A DNA stretch of 32,479 bases from Tubiluchus corallicola (GCA_030141605.1 JAQGDQ010001615.1:1-32479); one strand, 5' to 3'; positions 10,478 through 22,560 are shown, numbered from the stretch's first letter. The notes: a model not told the origin generated them from the letters alone. Numbers and translations: made by a program.

Positions 10478-11235
10478 ATATCCATCACACAGTATATTGA
10501 CACTTATAACATTACATCACAGTGCATTAACTTCTTAACACAGCATCAGTGCATTAACCACTTGTAAAACCGCATCACAGTGCATTGGCGTCTTGTAACA
10601 CCGCACTACAGCGCTTTGACGTCTTGTAACACCACACCAAAGTGCAGTGGCGTTTTGCAAAACCGCACCACAGTGCATTAGCGACTTGTAAGATCGCACC
10701 CAGTGCATTGTAAGACCGCGCTACAGCGCATTGGCATCTTGAAACACCGCACCACAGTGCAGTGGCGTGCTAACACAGCATCACAGTGCACTGATCTCTT
10801 GCAACACCCTGCCACAGTACATCGACGTCTTGTAACATTGCATTATTGTATGTTGGCTTCTTGACTTGTAACGCAGGATCGCAGTGCATTGGTCTCTTGT
10901 AAGTTGTAGCAAGCACCTCAGTGCACTGGTCTCTTGTAACCCCGCCACCCACCCAGTGCACTGGCGTCTTGTAATATTGCATCGTTGTACTTTGACTTCT
11001 TTTAACACTGCGTCACAGTGCATCGGCTTCATGTAACACTACTTTCCAGTGTTTTGGTGTCTTGTAACAGTACATCACAATACATTGCGACTTACGATAT
11101 TTTATCACATTGCGTTTCGCTTTTTTGTAGCGCTTCGTCACAATGCATGCGCCCTGTAACAGTCCAACACAATGCATTAATGCCTTATAACAGTACTACA
11201 GAATGCATTGACATCTTGTAACACTGCAGATCCTA
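10478..11235. repeat. Degenerate 31-bp minisatellite, about 24 copies
   Basis: The core AGTGCATTGGCGTCTTGTAA, followed by a CACCGCACCAC-like end, recurs through roughly 750 bp. Starts of the AGTGC core at 10579, 10610 (AGCGC), 10641, 10672 and 10702 give spacings of 31, 31, 31 and 30. Divergence increases toward the 11235 end. Open frames on both strands here are repeat artefacts. Confidence 0.9.
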
Positions 11236-11720
11236 TTGCTGAATGTCTCCAACCAATATGTGTGTTATTTTTGCCCACAAAGGACAAAAATATTTTTATT
11301 CTTTTAAAATACGTCAGTACATGATTTCTTCTGTTTTTTGATGGCTTTAAATAATACTGAGAAAAAGAGAAACGTCTCTGATTACATCACATTAGAACTT
11401 GCTCATTCTGCAAGCCTTTAGTCACTCCATACAAATCTCTATCTGAAATTTTGTTAAGCTTTTTGATGCCAAATAATTGCTACAGATTTCCTAAAATCTA
11501 TTTAGTCTTTTGCTGTTTTTATTGTTTTCTTTTCAAAACAGTAATTTTCTGCGTTGTATGTCAGATTCTGCGTGTAACAAACTACCAGACATTTGTATTT
11601 CACGTTAAGACTATGCTTCGAAGCGGAAATTTAAAAAAAAATATTATAGAAATTAGAATTTTTTGCATCTCACTGACGGTTTATATAAAATAAAAGTTAA
11701 AACATAAATTCAGTGTAATT
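11236..11720. other. AT-rich intergenic sequence
   Basis: No gene was recognised. An 80-codon plus-strand open frame (11451-11693) looks like random AT-rich sequence. Confidence 0.5.
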
Positions 11721-11729
11721 TCTCTCTTT

Positions 11730-11798
<69 letters not shown>

Positions 11799-11825
11799 CT
11801 CTCTCTCTTTCTCTTTCTCTCTCTG
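11721..11825. repeat. (CT)n microsatellite
   Basis: About 105 bp of CT repeat, interrupted by single GT steps and a GTGTGTGT block at 11791-11798. One strand is pure purine, so triplex formation is conceivable. Confidence 0.97.
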
Positions 11826-11965
11826 TCGATGAATGTCGAATCAAGCAAGTATACAATTTCGATTCTTCCAAAATTTTATTAATAATGGAATAAATGTGTT
11901 CTTGGAATAATTGTTCTTGTTTATGAGTTAAAGATATAATTTACATATGAGAATAAACAAAACGG

Positions 11966-11971
11966 TTTATT
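11966..11971 (-). promoter_or_regulatory. Candidate poly(A) signal of the bHLH gene
   Basis: AATAAA on the minus strand, about 540 bases beyond the proposed stop codon (12510-12512). A second AATAAA lies at 11875-11880. Either would give an ordinary 3' UTR; nothing in the sequence decides between them. Confidence 0.3.
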
Positions 11972-12509
11972 TAATATTAAATGTATATAATTATAAATAC
12001 ACATACAAATGAGTTATTTACATCAAAGATTTAATAGAAAAAGCTTGTTCATGCGTAGTATAGATTTATGTATGAGTAATTTCATACCAAATTATCGTTC
12101 GTGCTACAAAATTATCTTATCAATCTATGAGACTCACCCATTTAAAGTAAATTAAGGCTGTGGATGTCATTAATAAGCAATGATATCATCTTGCTTTTTG
12201 AACAAATTAAATGAAACTACTAAAAATCTGTATACTAGAGATAAACAGCAATAAACAACGATAAAGGTAAAATAAAGGTTTACTGCCTCACTGTTGAATG
12301 TTGAATTTACAAGAACCGCACAGCAATGCCAACATTTCTGTAAGATGAACGTCTCACACTGTTAGTGTTACTAAGATGTTGTAACATCCAGCTAGGGGTC
12401 ACAAATCTGACATTTCACGTTAATTTTTCTCAGTTTTTGTGTAGTTCTTGTGAAAAAAGTAGAAAAGCAAAAGAAAGAAGAAAAAGCGAAGACACAAAAT
12501 TTTCTGCGT

Positions 12510-12629
12510 TTACATGTCATTTGAAAATTCGAACTCGGAACCTCCGTGCTCAGATACTGTCAGCTCGTCCGTGTGGCTAAGTCCTTCACTGGATGGTAAC
12601 TGCTTCGTATTAAAGGAAAATGGCCAAGT
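12510..12629 (-). CDS. tcf21: TCF21-like bHLH factor, proposed exon 2 (C-terminus)
   Basis: On the minus strand a textbook acceptor (TTTTTTTGCAG, AG at 12630-12631) is followed at once by codons for TWPFSFNTKQLPSS. A further 25 residues, rich in Ser, Glu and Asp, run to a TAA at 12510-12512; the exon has 39 codons. In TCF21/musculin proteins the intron falls right after the HPxNL segment, and exon 2 starts with TWPF. Exon 1 here ends with HPLNL in phase 0, and this exon starts in phase 0. An intact splice site plus the four-residue family signature in the right phase and strand is unlikely by chance. The residues after TWPF differ from the vertebrate tail I know, so orthology of that tail is not shown. 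The DNA is GC-richer than both flanks. Confidence 0.72.
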   Translation of the reverse strand, partial: TWPFSFNTKQLPSSEGLSHTDELTVSEHGGSEFEFSNDM

Positions 12630-12767
12630 CTGCAAAAAAACTTCAGTAATTAGTTATTATAATCTTAATGTCAAGATTGCTATCAATGATGGTAAAAGTC
12701 CACTATTAATTAAATTTTGGTACAAAATTTAAAAGGCTGGAAATGTGATAAAGTTGCAACGCAAAAA

Positions 12768-12827
12768 ACTGGATTTGCAGCACAGATTTTCTGCTTAAAA
12801 GATACGTGCCTTAAACCACTAGGCCAC
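12768..12827 (-). repeat. tRNA-like fragment, possible SINE head
   Basis: The minus strand has GTGGCCTAGTGGTTTAAGGC (12805-12827 region), a good match to a tRNA A-box/D-arm. It is followed after about 35 bases by a weak B-box-like TGCTGCAAATCCAG. No complete cloverleaf can be drawn, so it is more likely a SINE relic than a tRNA gene. Confidence 0.35.
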
Positions 12828-12915
12828 TGTATTCGGCAGTAATCAAGGTAGTCTAAAATTCTTCTCTTACAGAACACTTCCCGACGTTGACGTTTGGATT
12901 GGTTTGATCACTGAA

Positions 12916-12991
12916 GAGTACGATGCCTTAGCAGTCTAAGGCGTCTCCCTTGAATACAAAAGGTCCCGTGTTCAAATCCACCTTGTATTCC
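12916..12991 (+). repeat. tRNA-like sequence, pseudo-tRNA or SINE head
   Basis: It is 76 bases long. A 7-bp acceptor stem can be drawn between GAGTACG (12916-12922) and TGTATTC (12984-12990) with two G-T pairs. The D stem is GCCT/AGGC. The B-box-like segment reads GTCCCGTGTTCAAATCC. The anticodon stem is only 4 bp with an 8-base loop, and the T stem does not pair. This points to a tRNA-derived element rather than a functional gene. Confidence 0.4.
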
Positions 12992-13625
12992 AACTCTCTC
13001 ACATTTCCTGTCTTTTAGGTTTGGTACCAAAATTTAGTTAATTCTGGATTGCACCAACTTGCACTACACTGCTATGTAATTCTATATTGTTATCTCTTTT
13101 CAAGATAAAAATAAATATTGCGATGGACTAATTTCTCGGTGCATCATATAGGATTTCACTATAACTTATATTATTTGATAACAAGGAGCAGAATTTTTGC
13201 TTTGTTTAATCAATCAATCTTCACTAATCAAACATAAATAAAAGGCGAAGACCCTGTTTTTGATCTCTCGTTTCTGAAATGATTTGTTTGTGATCAAGAA
13301 CCACCAAGAATCAATATTCAGTTCACTTCACTTTTAAGTAGAACAACTATTGTCAAAATTAAGTTGATCAAAGATAAAAAATCTAATCGCTCCACAATCG
13401 GTACACAGCTAATTGATAAAAAAGCAGCAAGCTGGCCAAAAGTTGTCGAAAAGCCCCAAAATGCGTATAAACTTCGACGTGTTGATTTGAATTATTCAAT
13501 TAGATTGACTTGGTTTTGTCTTATATCAATCCCTACTGTCATTGCAAGCCACACTTCCAAATTAAGGTTTGGCAAACATGTGTAGAGTGAGTTATATCTA
13601 TAGACACGTTACTATTTGTTTGCAT
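12992..13625. other. AT-rich intronic sequence
   Basis: No feature was recognised. A 73-codon open frame at 13364-13585 has no family resemblance. Confidence 0.5.
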
Positions 13626-14780
<1,155 letters not shown>

Positions 14781-14910
14781 TAGTAAGGAAGTAAGGAAGT
14801 AAGTAACTAAGTAGGTAGGTAGCAAAAAGGCGGTAGGCAGGCCTGCAGGTTGGTAGGTACAGGTAGTGAGTGAGTGAGTGAGTGAGTGAGTGAGTAAATA
14901 AGTAAGTTTT
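14781..14910. repeat. Second composite tetranucleotide tract with the same unit order
   Basis: AAGG/AAGT units pass to AGGT, then a GGCAGGC stretch, then GAGT units (about 14870-14895). This repeats the unit order of the tract in the foldback loop, directly outside the right arm. Confidence 0.9.
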
Positions 14911-15329
14911 TACGCGAATAAATGTTTGGATAAATAAAGTAAGTTTAGATAAAAAAATGAGTAAACAGTATAGTAACTAATTAGGACGTAATTTACTGGT
15001 TGGAATAAATTGACAAATTTAAAAAAGTCACTGCTTTTAACGCCATTGCCCCCCCCCCATTCCTACATTCCATCTTCACGACTGAAGTCCACCCTTCAAA
15101 CTGACAGTCATCTTTGCAGCCATCAGTTTGTGTGTGGCATTCGCCCCCAGGTTATTTTGTCCCACGTTTTACAAACAGGCGTAAACATTTTCATAAAACC
15201 GCAAGTAATAACTGTTACAATATAAACTTGTTAAAATTGTGGGGAAACTGTTACTAACGTTTACACTGTTTAGACGGTTTTATGACAGCGCCTACAGGAA
15301 GAACAACACAGCCACCCGCAACTATGATT
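14911..15329. other. Intronic sequence, no gene recognised
   Basis: It includes a run of nine C near 15050 and moderately GC-rich sequence at 15050-15180. No recognisable coding signal was seen. Confidence 0.5.
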
Positions 15330-15520
15330 AATTTGAACAGTGAACATTACATAAACAAAGCCAGTCATGATTTGAACAGTGCGGAACATTCTGTAAATCA
15401 AAAAGCGAGTCATGACTTGAACTGTGAATATTATATATGTTATTTTACATTATGTTAATTATGTAATGAATCATGAACGAGTCATGAATGAGCTTCGGAC
15501 ATTGCATAAACAAAAACTAG
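15330..15520. repeat. Degenerate tandem repeat of about 45 bp
   Basis: Units built on TTGAACAGTGAACATTACAT, with AAGCCAGTCATGA-like ends, recur three to four times (about 15332, 15371, 15417 and 15471). Variation is strong. Confidence 0.55.
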
Positions 15521-15678
15521 TAGTACTGTAAATGATAGTATACGTTATGCTTGCTCAATGAAGAAATTGTTGTTGAATTAGCGACTTAATACAGAAATAC
15601 AGCAGAAATTAATATAGCTAGAACTTCCTAGTAGTTTCAACAGTTTTCAAATGGCTTCCGGCGTGAATGTGTCGACAC

Positions 15679-15975
15679 CAACCAGTCGAACAACCAAGCA
15701 GGCAAGCAAGAAACCCGCAAGTATTTTGTCAACCAGTACAGCAACAATATAGCAAGCCAATTACTTAAGCAACCAACAAAGGCGATCCAACCAGTTAACT
15801 AATTAACTAGCTGCTGGTTAACCAGCAACCTACTAACCAAACTACCAACCGATCATCAACCCAACAGCTAAGCAGCCAATAAAAATAAACAATCGACGTA
15901 CCGACTGACAAACTAATCAACCAGCTGACGGAATGGTTCACGGACAGCCAAGCAGGCAGCTAACTGGCCAAAAAA
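15679..15975. repeat. Ancient (CCAA/GCAA)n-like tract with 4-bp periodicity
   Basis: Units such as ACCA, AGCA, AACC and ACCAACCA dominate about 300 bp and largely keep a 4-bp register. Many substitutions show it is an old tetranucleotide tract. Confidence 0.65.
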
Positions 15976-16309
15976 AGAACAAACCGGCTTCACTACTTAT
16001 TTATTATTTTTTGATTTGCTATTTATTAGGCACAAAATATATACATTTACTCATTAGTAAAACATAAACAGTAAAATTATATAACCCTGCTCAGTACGAC
16101 AGTTTTGTTTACGACTGTGTGCCATGGATGATAGCAAGTAACTAAGTCATCGAACAGATCACTGCCTGTCATCGAACCTGAAGTAAGTACATAGAATTAG
16201 AATAAAAATTAAAACATCGTAAAAATTACATAAAGTATTTAAGACAACTTACACAAATGACAAAACGTATCTACAAATAAGATAAACTGGAAATTAAATT
16301 AAATCCCAA

Positions 16310-16420
16310 AAAGAAGTAAGCTGTAGTTTACGAAGTTAAAAGCATGACAGCATGTTTGAATGATGACAACGATGTCATTTGAATTACGTCTACAGGAACT
16401 CGTTTTACAGGTGAGAGAAT
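16310..16420 (-). pseudogene. Faint LINE C-terminal relic
   Basis: The minus strand reads VKRVPVDVIQMTSLSSFKHA. This resembles the WNxLPxxVxxxxSLxxFKxxl end of many LINE proteins. It is short, and flanking residues do not extend the match, so this is a weak call. Confidence 0.3.
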
Positions 16421-18165
16421 CTGTTGCAAAATAAGGCCTGCAGACAGATGGTTCTATCGGGTTGACCTTGAATACGACCACTGATTATGTAATTCATGGC
16501 GGAAGAAACAGTGCATTGCCTTTATATCCAAAAACAATAATTGAAAGTAATAACTTTTAAATGACAAAATCCGATCTCGTACATGATAGTAAGTACGCTG
16601 TGGTATAGTTTACATTTCTAATAGCAGAATAGCTGAAGAAAAACAGCAATGCCACCACTTAACCTCACATGCACTGACCCGGGGTTATTTAATGTAAATA
16701 CGAACCCTCAACTAATACAGGGACTTACTAAAAACCATTTTACGGATTTCATCCGAAATTTTGTTTAGCCGAAGCGTTCCTGATGCTGAAAGATCGGTTA
16801 CCTAGCGACTAAGGATGAAGAAAGAAGATAAACATTTATGCACAGATGCTGCATTTAGTGGAAAATGTGAAAAAAATGTGAAGAGAACTCCATCAAAATC
16901 AAATTAGTCAGAATGGGTGGCAAAGAGGAGATCATTTGCTTATACAAATGTTGAATGTTAAACTGCCTGCTCAGTTTGAAAGCGGCAGGCATTAAAATAC
17001 AAAAAAACTTGTTACTAACAATAATTCTAACACTAAAAACGACTTACGATATGTAAAACTAATTTCGTTGAGGCATTTTCTTAAAATTAACTGACGCATT
17101 AATTAACCGATTAATCTAATAGTTTTCTTTTGTTCTAGAGAATACTTGCATGGTTAAGAAGATTCGGAACTGAACATTTGACATGTATAGGCTGTTATAA
17201 TAGAGTTTCATAAGTCACTCACCAGTTTCAATTTCAATTAGTAATTCAAATTTTTCTAGCACCTACATTTTAAAATTTGTCATTTCTGCTGCGACCGTGC
17301 TGTCTTCAAAGCAGAGGTGTAAGTTCGTTGCATGCTTATTGGTTATAAAAGAAAAGAGCGCGTTATAAGGCGTATTAAAATCATCACAATAGATTTATGA
17401 AGCCAAACTTGATGTCACTGAAATTCTCACCAATCGTAGACTCCATTTCATTCTCGTGATAATAATGAAGTAATAAGGTTTTTTAAACGCTCGAGGTGTA
17501 GAGTTGCATAAATTGTACATTACAGAATTACAGCAATTAAGATTTCAAGAAATCCTGAAATTTTACAGCATTAACACCCGAAAGATCTCATTTTGGATAA
17601 AAAATGTCAATGTTCTCAGGAAGAACCAAATAGTCAAAATATTTACGATTTTCAATAAATTAACTTGACATGCTAAATACAACTGTGTGATGTGACAAAA
17701 TGTACGTTAATATAATTGCCTCTTTAATACGATATCCAAATAACGAAAACAAAACACAGTTGCAATTACTATTATTACTGTGTAATACCGATGACAAACT
17801 TTTCATTTCTTAGCGCACATAACAATATAGGCGGTGTCTCAATAACTGTTTGATAGCGTGTGGTTTTTCTGTATCATTACATGCGTTGTAATGTTGTTAC
17901 ATGTACATATAATCATTCTCACATTGAAATTGGATCACACTGTCATGAAGAATAAGTCATCCACTTTTGATAATCCACTTTTATGTAGCACAAATGCCTT
18001 GGACTAATGTTAATTTAATATAGCCACATTACTGCATAACAAATTTAATAAGCTATCATGGACGATCCAGTAGTATTATATGTTTTATAACTAACTATTA
18101 ATTTATTGACGTTTCATTCATGCATGATGTTTCGTGTTTTCCTTAACCTTTCAGAAAGGACCATC

Positions 18166-18292
<127 letters not shown>

Positions 18293-18558
18293 ATGTGGGA
18301 ATTTATTTGTTTTATATAGTTTCTATTTGCAATGCTTGTTAAAGTATTTTTCGATTTTTTTTCTTGGCCAGAATTATAATTACTTTTTTATAATTACAAA
18401 CCGCGGGAAAGTACTAATCTATTAAATTCTATTATAAGGACAAACTCTAATTAGTAAACATTTTATTAGTAATTAAAGTACTTATTACCAATCATTATTA
18501 TTAATATTTAAGTTTATAAATAAATAGAAATAAATCAATATTAATATATCCTTCATAC

Positions 18559-18843
18559 CAAGTTTAGTGGATGAATGCTGCAATTATCTGCTGTTTCTTC
18601 TTCAAGAATTTGTTTTAAATGAGCAATGTAGCTTGCTGCTAGCCGTAAAGTATCCAGCTTGGAAAGTTTAGTGTCTGGCGGTACCCATGGCAGTGTGGTT
18701 TTCAATCGTCCAAACGCTTTACTGAGTACCCTCATTCGAGCCCGCTCACGGGCGTTGGCAGCATTGCGTTGGATAGGCTTCCCTTCCTTGTCTAGTTTAA
18801 TTTTTTCCTCCTGCACCACTTCTTCCTTCTTTCGTCTTGCCAT
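18559..18843 (-). CDS. tcf21: TCF21/musculin-type bHLH transcription factor, exon 1
   Basis: It encodes 95 residues: a basic N-terminus ([21 protein letters not shown]), the basic region [13 protein letters not shown] (26-38), helix 1 ([14 protein letters not shown], 39-52), loop (WVPPDTKL) and helix 2 ([20 protein letters not shown], 61-80), then [15 protein letters not shown]. Glu33 in the ERAR block is the conserved E-box-contacting residue of bHLH proteins. The domain is nearly that of vertebrate TCF21 (capsulin/Pod-1) and musculin, nuclear dimerising factors of mesoderm and muscle development (family knowledge). The ATG at 18841-18843 is the first Met after an in-frame TGA six codons upstream. 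The frame meets a stop two codons past the donor GTATGA at 18558, where the family has its intron. The N-terminus is short for the family. Confidence 0.93.
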
Positions 18844-19060
18844 AGCCGCAGAGTCGTTTCAACTTGGACTTCGTGGAATGGATCACGTGTTTTTAACGAG
18901 CCACGCAATTCGAGGTCAACTCATTGCGAGGTCAAGGTCACTCAGTCGCAACGGTTACGTGCTAACTTATTTAACAAATGGCAGTAGCATATTTTTAATG
19001 AATACAGCTGTAGCTACAAGCTCACAAGAATGTCGCTTCAGACGCAGTTACATAAACTGT
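18844..19060 (-). promoter_or_regulatory. Putative promoter/5' region of the bHLH gene
   Basis: The sequence is GC-richer than what lies beyond it. It holds a CACGTG E-box (18884-18889) and three AGGTCA nuclear-receptor half-sites in the same orientation on the plus strand (18913-18918, 18929-18934, 18935-18940). The last two abut and give TCAAGGTCA, an extended half-site of the ERR/NR5A type. A CAGCTG E-box lies near 19008. A TTAAATAAG stretch on the minus strand near 18968 could act as a weak TATA element. Function is inferred from position only. Confidence 0.35.
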
Positions 19061-19324
19061 TAAAAGCAAGCTTCAACCACCTAAACAAAGAGATTTAATT
19101 GAAGTAATAGTTATAAATCAAACAGAAGTAATAATACAGAGAAAATGGGTGCAAATGACAACAGCAACGATGACAATAACAACAACTAATTAAGCACCAA
19201 CGTTTTCTAATTCTTTTAAACATTAGCAAATTACAATAAAGTGCTTTCGTTTTTGAAATTTTTGCAGATTTATTTATTTCACATAAACGCAAATACAAGA
19301 GAGCCAGCCTCTAATGATCAACAC

Positions 19325-19854
19325 GGTGTTTATTAGCGCAGACGATCGTTTCAACAGCAACTGTCATTGTCAACGCTAGAATCAAGCCAAAACATAATAT
19401 TATAATGAGTACAATTCATGATACTACTAACCAAGACAAAATATCATTACACAATGCAAAAGTGAAATTAAATTGTCAGTATATCAGAGGTTCTCACATA
19501 AAGAAAACTATAAAGAAAACGTAAAAATTTACTTTATATATCAGATTCAGTTTTGTTCCCCATTAAGTAGACTTTACTTTTTGTTAACTAATTCTTTGCT
19601 AGTTGTTGTAATCCTTACCTGAATCTGATGTACCATTTTTACGTTTTCTTTACAGTTTTCTTTATGTGAGAACCTCTGGTATTCTGATAATTTAACTTCA
19701 CTTTTGCATTGTGCTTTGATATTTTATGCCTTGATTAATTGTAACATAAATCGCCTCCGATGGTAATGGTACTGATTATAATATTATGTTCTGGCCTGAT
19801 TCTAGCATTCAAAATGACGTTACTGTCGTCTCCAGACTATCACTAATCGACACC
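19325..19854. mobile_element. Foldback element with about 200-bp inverted arms
   Basis: The left arm (19325-19550) and right arm (19619-19854, reversed) share CAGAGGTTCTCACATAAAGA, ACAATGCAAAAGTGAA, ACATAATATTATAAT and GCTAGAATCA. Similarity runs out to terminal GGTGT...ATTAG. The loop is 68 bp (19551-19618). The right arm carries about 20 extra bases near 19745-19770. There is no coding capacity and no clear target duplication. It lies about 500 bp upstream of the bHLH start codon. Confidence 0.85.
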
Positions 19855-20621
19855 ACATTGACAGATACAACTGTTAACAATGAGTACAAATAAAATTGTT
19901 CCTTCCAGTTATTAGGTTCCTCACATTATTACTACAAGTACTGATTAGATTTATACTTTATACAATATTTGTACGATAATTAATTACTTAAATTGTTTGT
20001 CTTGCATGCATTAAAGAGGATAATCTCCTAAAAAACTCTTATTTATTATATTAACGGCATAATTAATTACCATATCTACGTCCTTATTATTAAAACCCTT
20101 TGAAAAACAGAAGTTACAAACAAACACGTTAAAACTTCCAAGAAATTTGTTTCTCACACTAAATGAATCACACACGTTGAAGATGCCATGAGCAATATGC
20201 CTAATTACCGCCTCGATTTACTAACGTTTAGTTGGGGGCGTGTGTCCTTGTATGTTTAGAGAATTTAGCCAACCACGCTTCGATTACCCCTCGTCAAAAC
20301 AGCATCGTGAGGTGTCAATTACAAACTCCACGGTCGGAGGGTGTCCGTTACCATCGGAGGCGATTACAAAACAGAAACTGAGAAGCTTGTGCACTCGGAG
20401 GGGTTTCTCGCTCTCATGATCAGATTCTTTCACTTTAGTGTGCTGTAGCTCTTCTGGAGAAATTTTATATAAATTATTTCATTCTGTATTTCATTAATGT
20501 AGAGGTTAGTTTGGTGACAGGCAAAATACATACACACCTTGGACTTGGTATAGCCTAATCTTTTTTCAAGAATGTTGCCAAAGTAATAGTAAATGTAATA
20601 ATTATAGCTACAGTAGATATA
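19855..20621. other. Intergenic sequence with an 18-bp motif inverted relative to the foldback arm
   Basis: TTACCATCGGAGGCGATT (20348-20365) is the exact reverse complement of 19749-19766 in the foldback right arm. GC-richer sequence at 20220-20410 contains several CGGAGG/CCTCG variants. No gene was recognised. Confidence 0.5.
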
Positions 20622-20706
20622 CTTTGATGATGACGAAGAAGATGATGGTGGTGCTGACGACAACGACGACGGTGACGATAATGACGACCTTGATGATGAT
20701 GATGAT
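20622..20706. repeat. Degenerate (GAT/GAC)n trinucleotide tract
   Basis: TGATGA and CGACGA units over about 85 bp with 3-bp periodicity. Confidence 0.85.
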
Positions 20707-21105
20707 TCAAATTTTTTATCCTGCAATGGTTGAGTTAACTGCTCGTATTAAATTCAGAAGTTCCTTATTCGAGTCCAGACCTTCCATGGCTTTTCGACTT
20801 ATCTTCACGCGCAGGGGGTTACATGATGGTTTAGAATGTTTAACTTCTCTGAACCGCCTACATCATTCATGTAATATTCATTTTACTCAGTTGTTATAGG
20901 CCTGATAGGCTACAAGTTGCTTCATGTAACATTTTTTTCTGTCTATTTGTTGCATTTTATTCACTGTAATAGGCTTACTTTTTATTGTACAACATCTGAA
21001 ACTTTCATATAGATGTTCAAACTGACACATGAATTTTGTAATGTCAGAAGTACAAAAAACACAAAATCACTGCCAAAACAACTAGTCTGAAAGTGAAGCA
21101 TTGAA
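20707..21105. other. Intergenic sequence, no gene recognised
   Basis: Slightly GC-richer at 20720-20850, with an open frame shared with the preceding repeat. No family resemblance was seen. Confidence 0.5.
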
Positions 21106-21186
21106 TTACTCGCACGCACGCACGCACCACGCAAAAATGAACATATAAACTCACGCACGAACACACGCATGCACTCACGCACAAAT
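21106..21186. repeat. Degenerate (CGCA)n tetranucleotide tract
   Basis: CGCACGCACGCACGCAC at about 21112-21128, and further CACGCACGAACACACGCATG units to 21186. Confidence 0.85.
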
Positions 21187-22131
21187 GTTTGGCTCGCATG
21201 TAAAATGTACAAACTTTAGTAAGATGCTGTGTTGCGGGTGATGCCCCTCTTTAAGTTATTCACAAACAATATACTTGAACAACGAGAACGAAAACAAAAA
21301 CGTCTTAGCGAAACAGACTTCTTTACAGGTTACTTCGCAAGCGAGTAACCAGAAATAGAAGAAACCGATTAGTAAAGTTACGAATTGTTAAGAAAGGACA
21401 AATGCTTTAGAACACGCATTCATGCGTAAATACTTTTTAAAATCTCGCTCCTATTCTCTAAAATTGTTGCTGAATCTCGGCAGCCAAACATCTCTTGCAA
21501 CAACAATGTTGGGATTCCGGTAGATGACGGTTTTTTGTTTATATAGTATTAATTGGCGCCAGTCTGATCCTCTTGAGCCCTACATGAACTAGCTAAGATA
21601 AATACGCACCCAAGAATTGCGATAGCAGCGCCTCAGCGGGACGTTTGGGAAGTTCTTCTGAATAAATTTGTCAGAATCGCTAAAAATTGAAAAATCACAA
21701 TAATTATAGAGGCTAGTAAGTAACCAAAGTAATACCATCTTTGTTTGATTGTTTTACACTGTAATTTTTATATTTGTTCGTTTATTTGTTTGTTTGTTTG
21801 CTTTGAGTGAACATATAACAAACAAACCAACAGAACGTTCAGACGTTCCTTTATCTCCTCTTTCTTTATTTTTTGTGTTATCATTTGCTTCTTCGTCTGC
21901 TTGACTGCTTGCTTGTTAAAGACTTGATTGGCGTGTTTGTTTGTTCATTCGTTCGTTCATTCGTGCGTTTATTTATTTGTTCATTATTAACATTGTTGTC
22001 ACTTTCAGTTAGTTCAGGTAAGATACCATCATCGTAACCACCGTATCCGTACAGCAGCTGTAACAATATATGACAGTTGTGACTGACAATCATGAGAGAA
22101 TTGTGTCAGTTACTACACTGAAAGAAGAAAG
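21187..22131. other. Intergenic sequence with GTTT/TTCG short repeats
   Basis: GTTTGTTTGTTTG occurs near 21786-21799, and TTCGTTCGTTCATTCG near 21948-21965. The stretch 21540-21660 is GC-richer but not recognisable. Confidence 0.5.
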
Positions 22132-22560
22132 GTGCTGCGCAGAGGCGTATTAATTAATAGGCTAACTAGGCTATAGGCTAGGGCGCCAAAGTTTGAGGAG
22201 CGCCATATTTTAAACGCCTAATTTTGAAAAAAAATCTTATTCTCCTCGGAAATTGTGTATCTGTTCATATTCATGTAAAACAAGCATTGTATAACTAACA
22301 CACAACAAGCAGTTATGGAGACCAGTTGCTATATAAGTGCAATATATCGAAGAAGTACAAGGTACTACGTAACAAGCAATTGCCCAGCCTGTTTGTGTGT
22401 CAGCGCAGTTCATATACACGTAATTAACAATGACAATACACCGCAAGTAATTGTTTAATTTGTTCACTACATAATCAATCATAAATTCACAGCACAGATG
22501 AGCGGGACAGATCTATCAGCCTACGGCGTCGTGAAGTTTTGATACGCCCCTGGTGCTGCG
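22132..22560. mobile_element. hAT-type MITE with perfect 8-bp target-site duplication
   Basis: The element spans 22140-22552 (413 bp). It begins CAGAGGCGTATTAATTAA and ends, read inward from the other side, CAGGGGCGTATCAAAACT. The inverted ends match 12 of the first 14 bases. They are flanked by identical GTGCTGCG at 22132-22139 and 22553-22560. A CAG(A/G)GG-type terminus with 8-bp duplications is the hallmark of hAT transposons (family knowledge). No transposase frame is present, so it would have been moved in trans. The perfect duplication suggests a fairly recent insertion. Confidence 0.85.

Noticed and set aside
12530-12590. A-box/B-box-like spacing on the minus strand (TTAGCCACACGGACGAGC and GGTTCCGAGTTCGAATTT)
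   Set aside because: It overlaps the proposed TCF21-like exon 2, and neither the T arm nor an acceptor stem pairs. Coding sequence explains it better, though a SINE-derived tail of the exon is not excluded.
18659-19063. 134-codon plus-strand open frame
   Set aside because: It is antisense to the bHLH exon and its promoter, an effect of that exon's codon composition.
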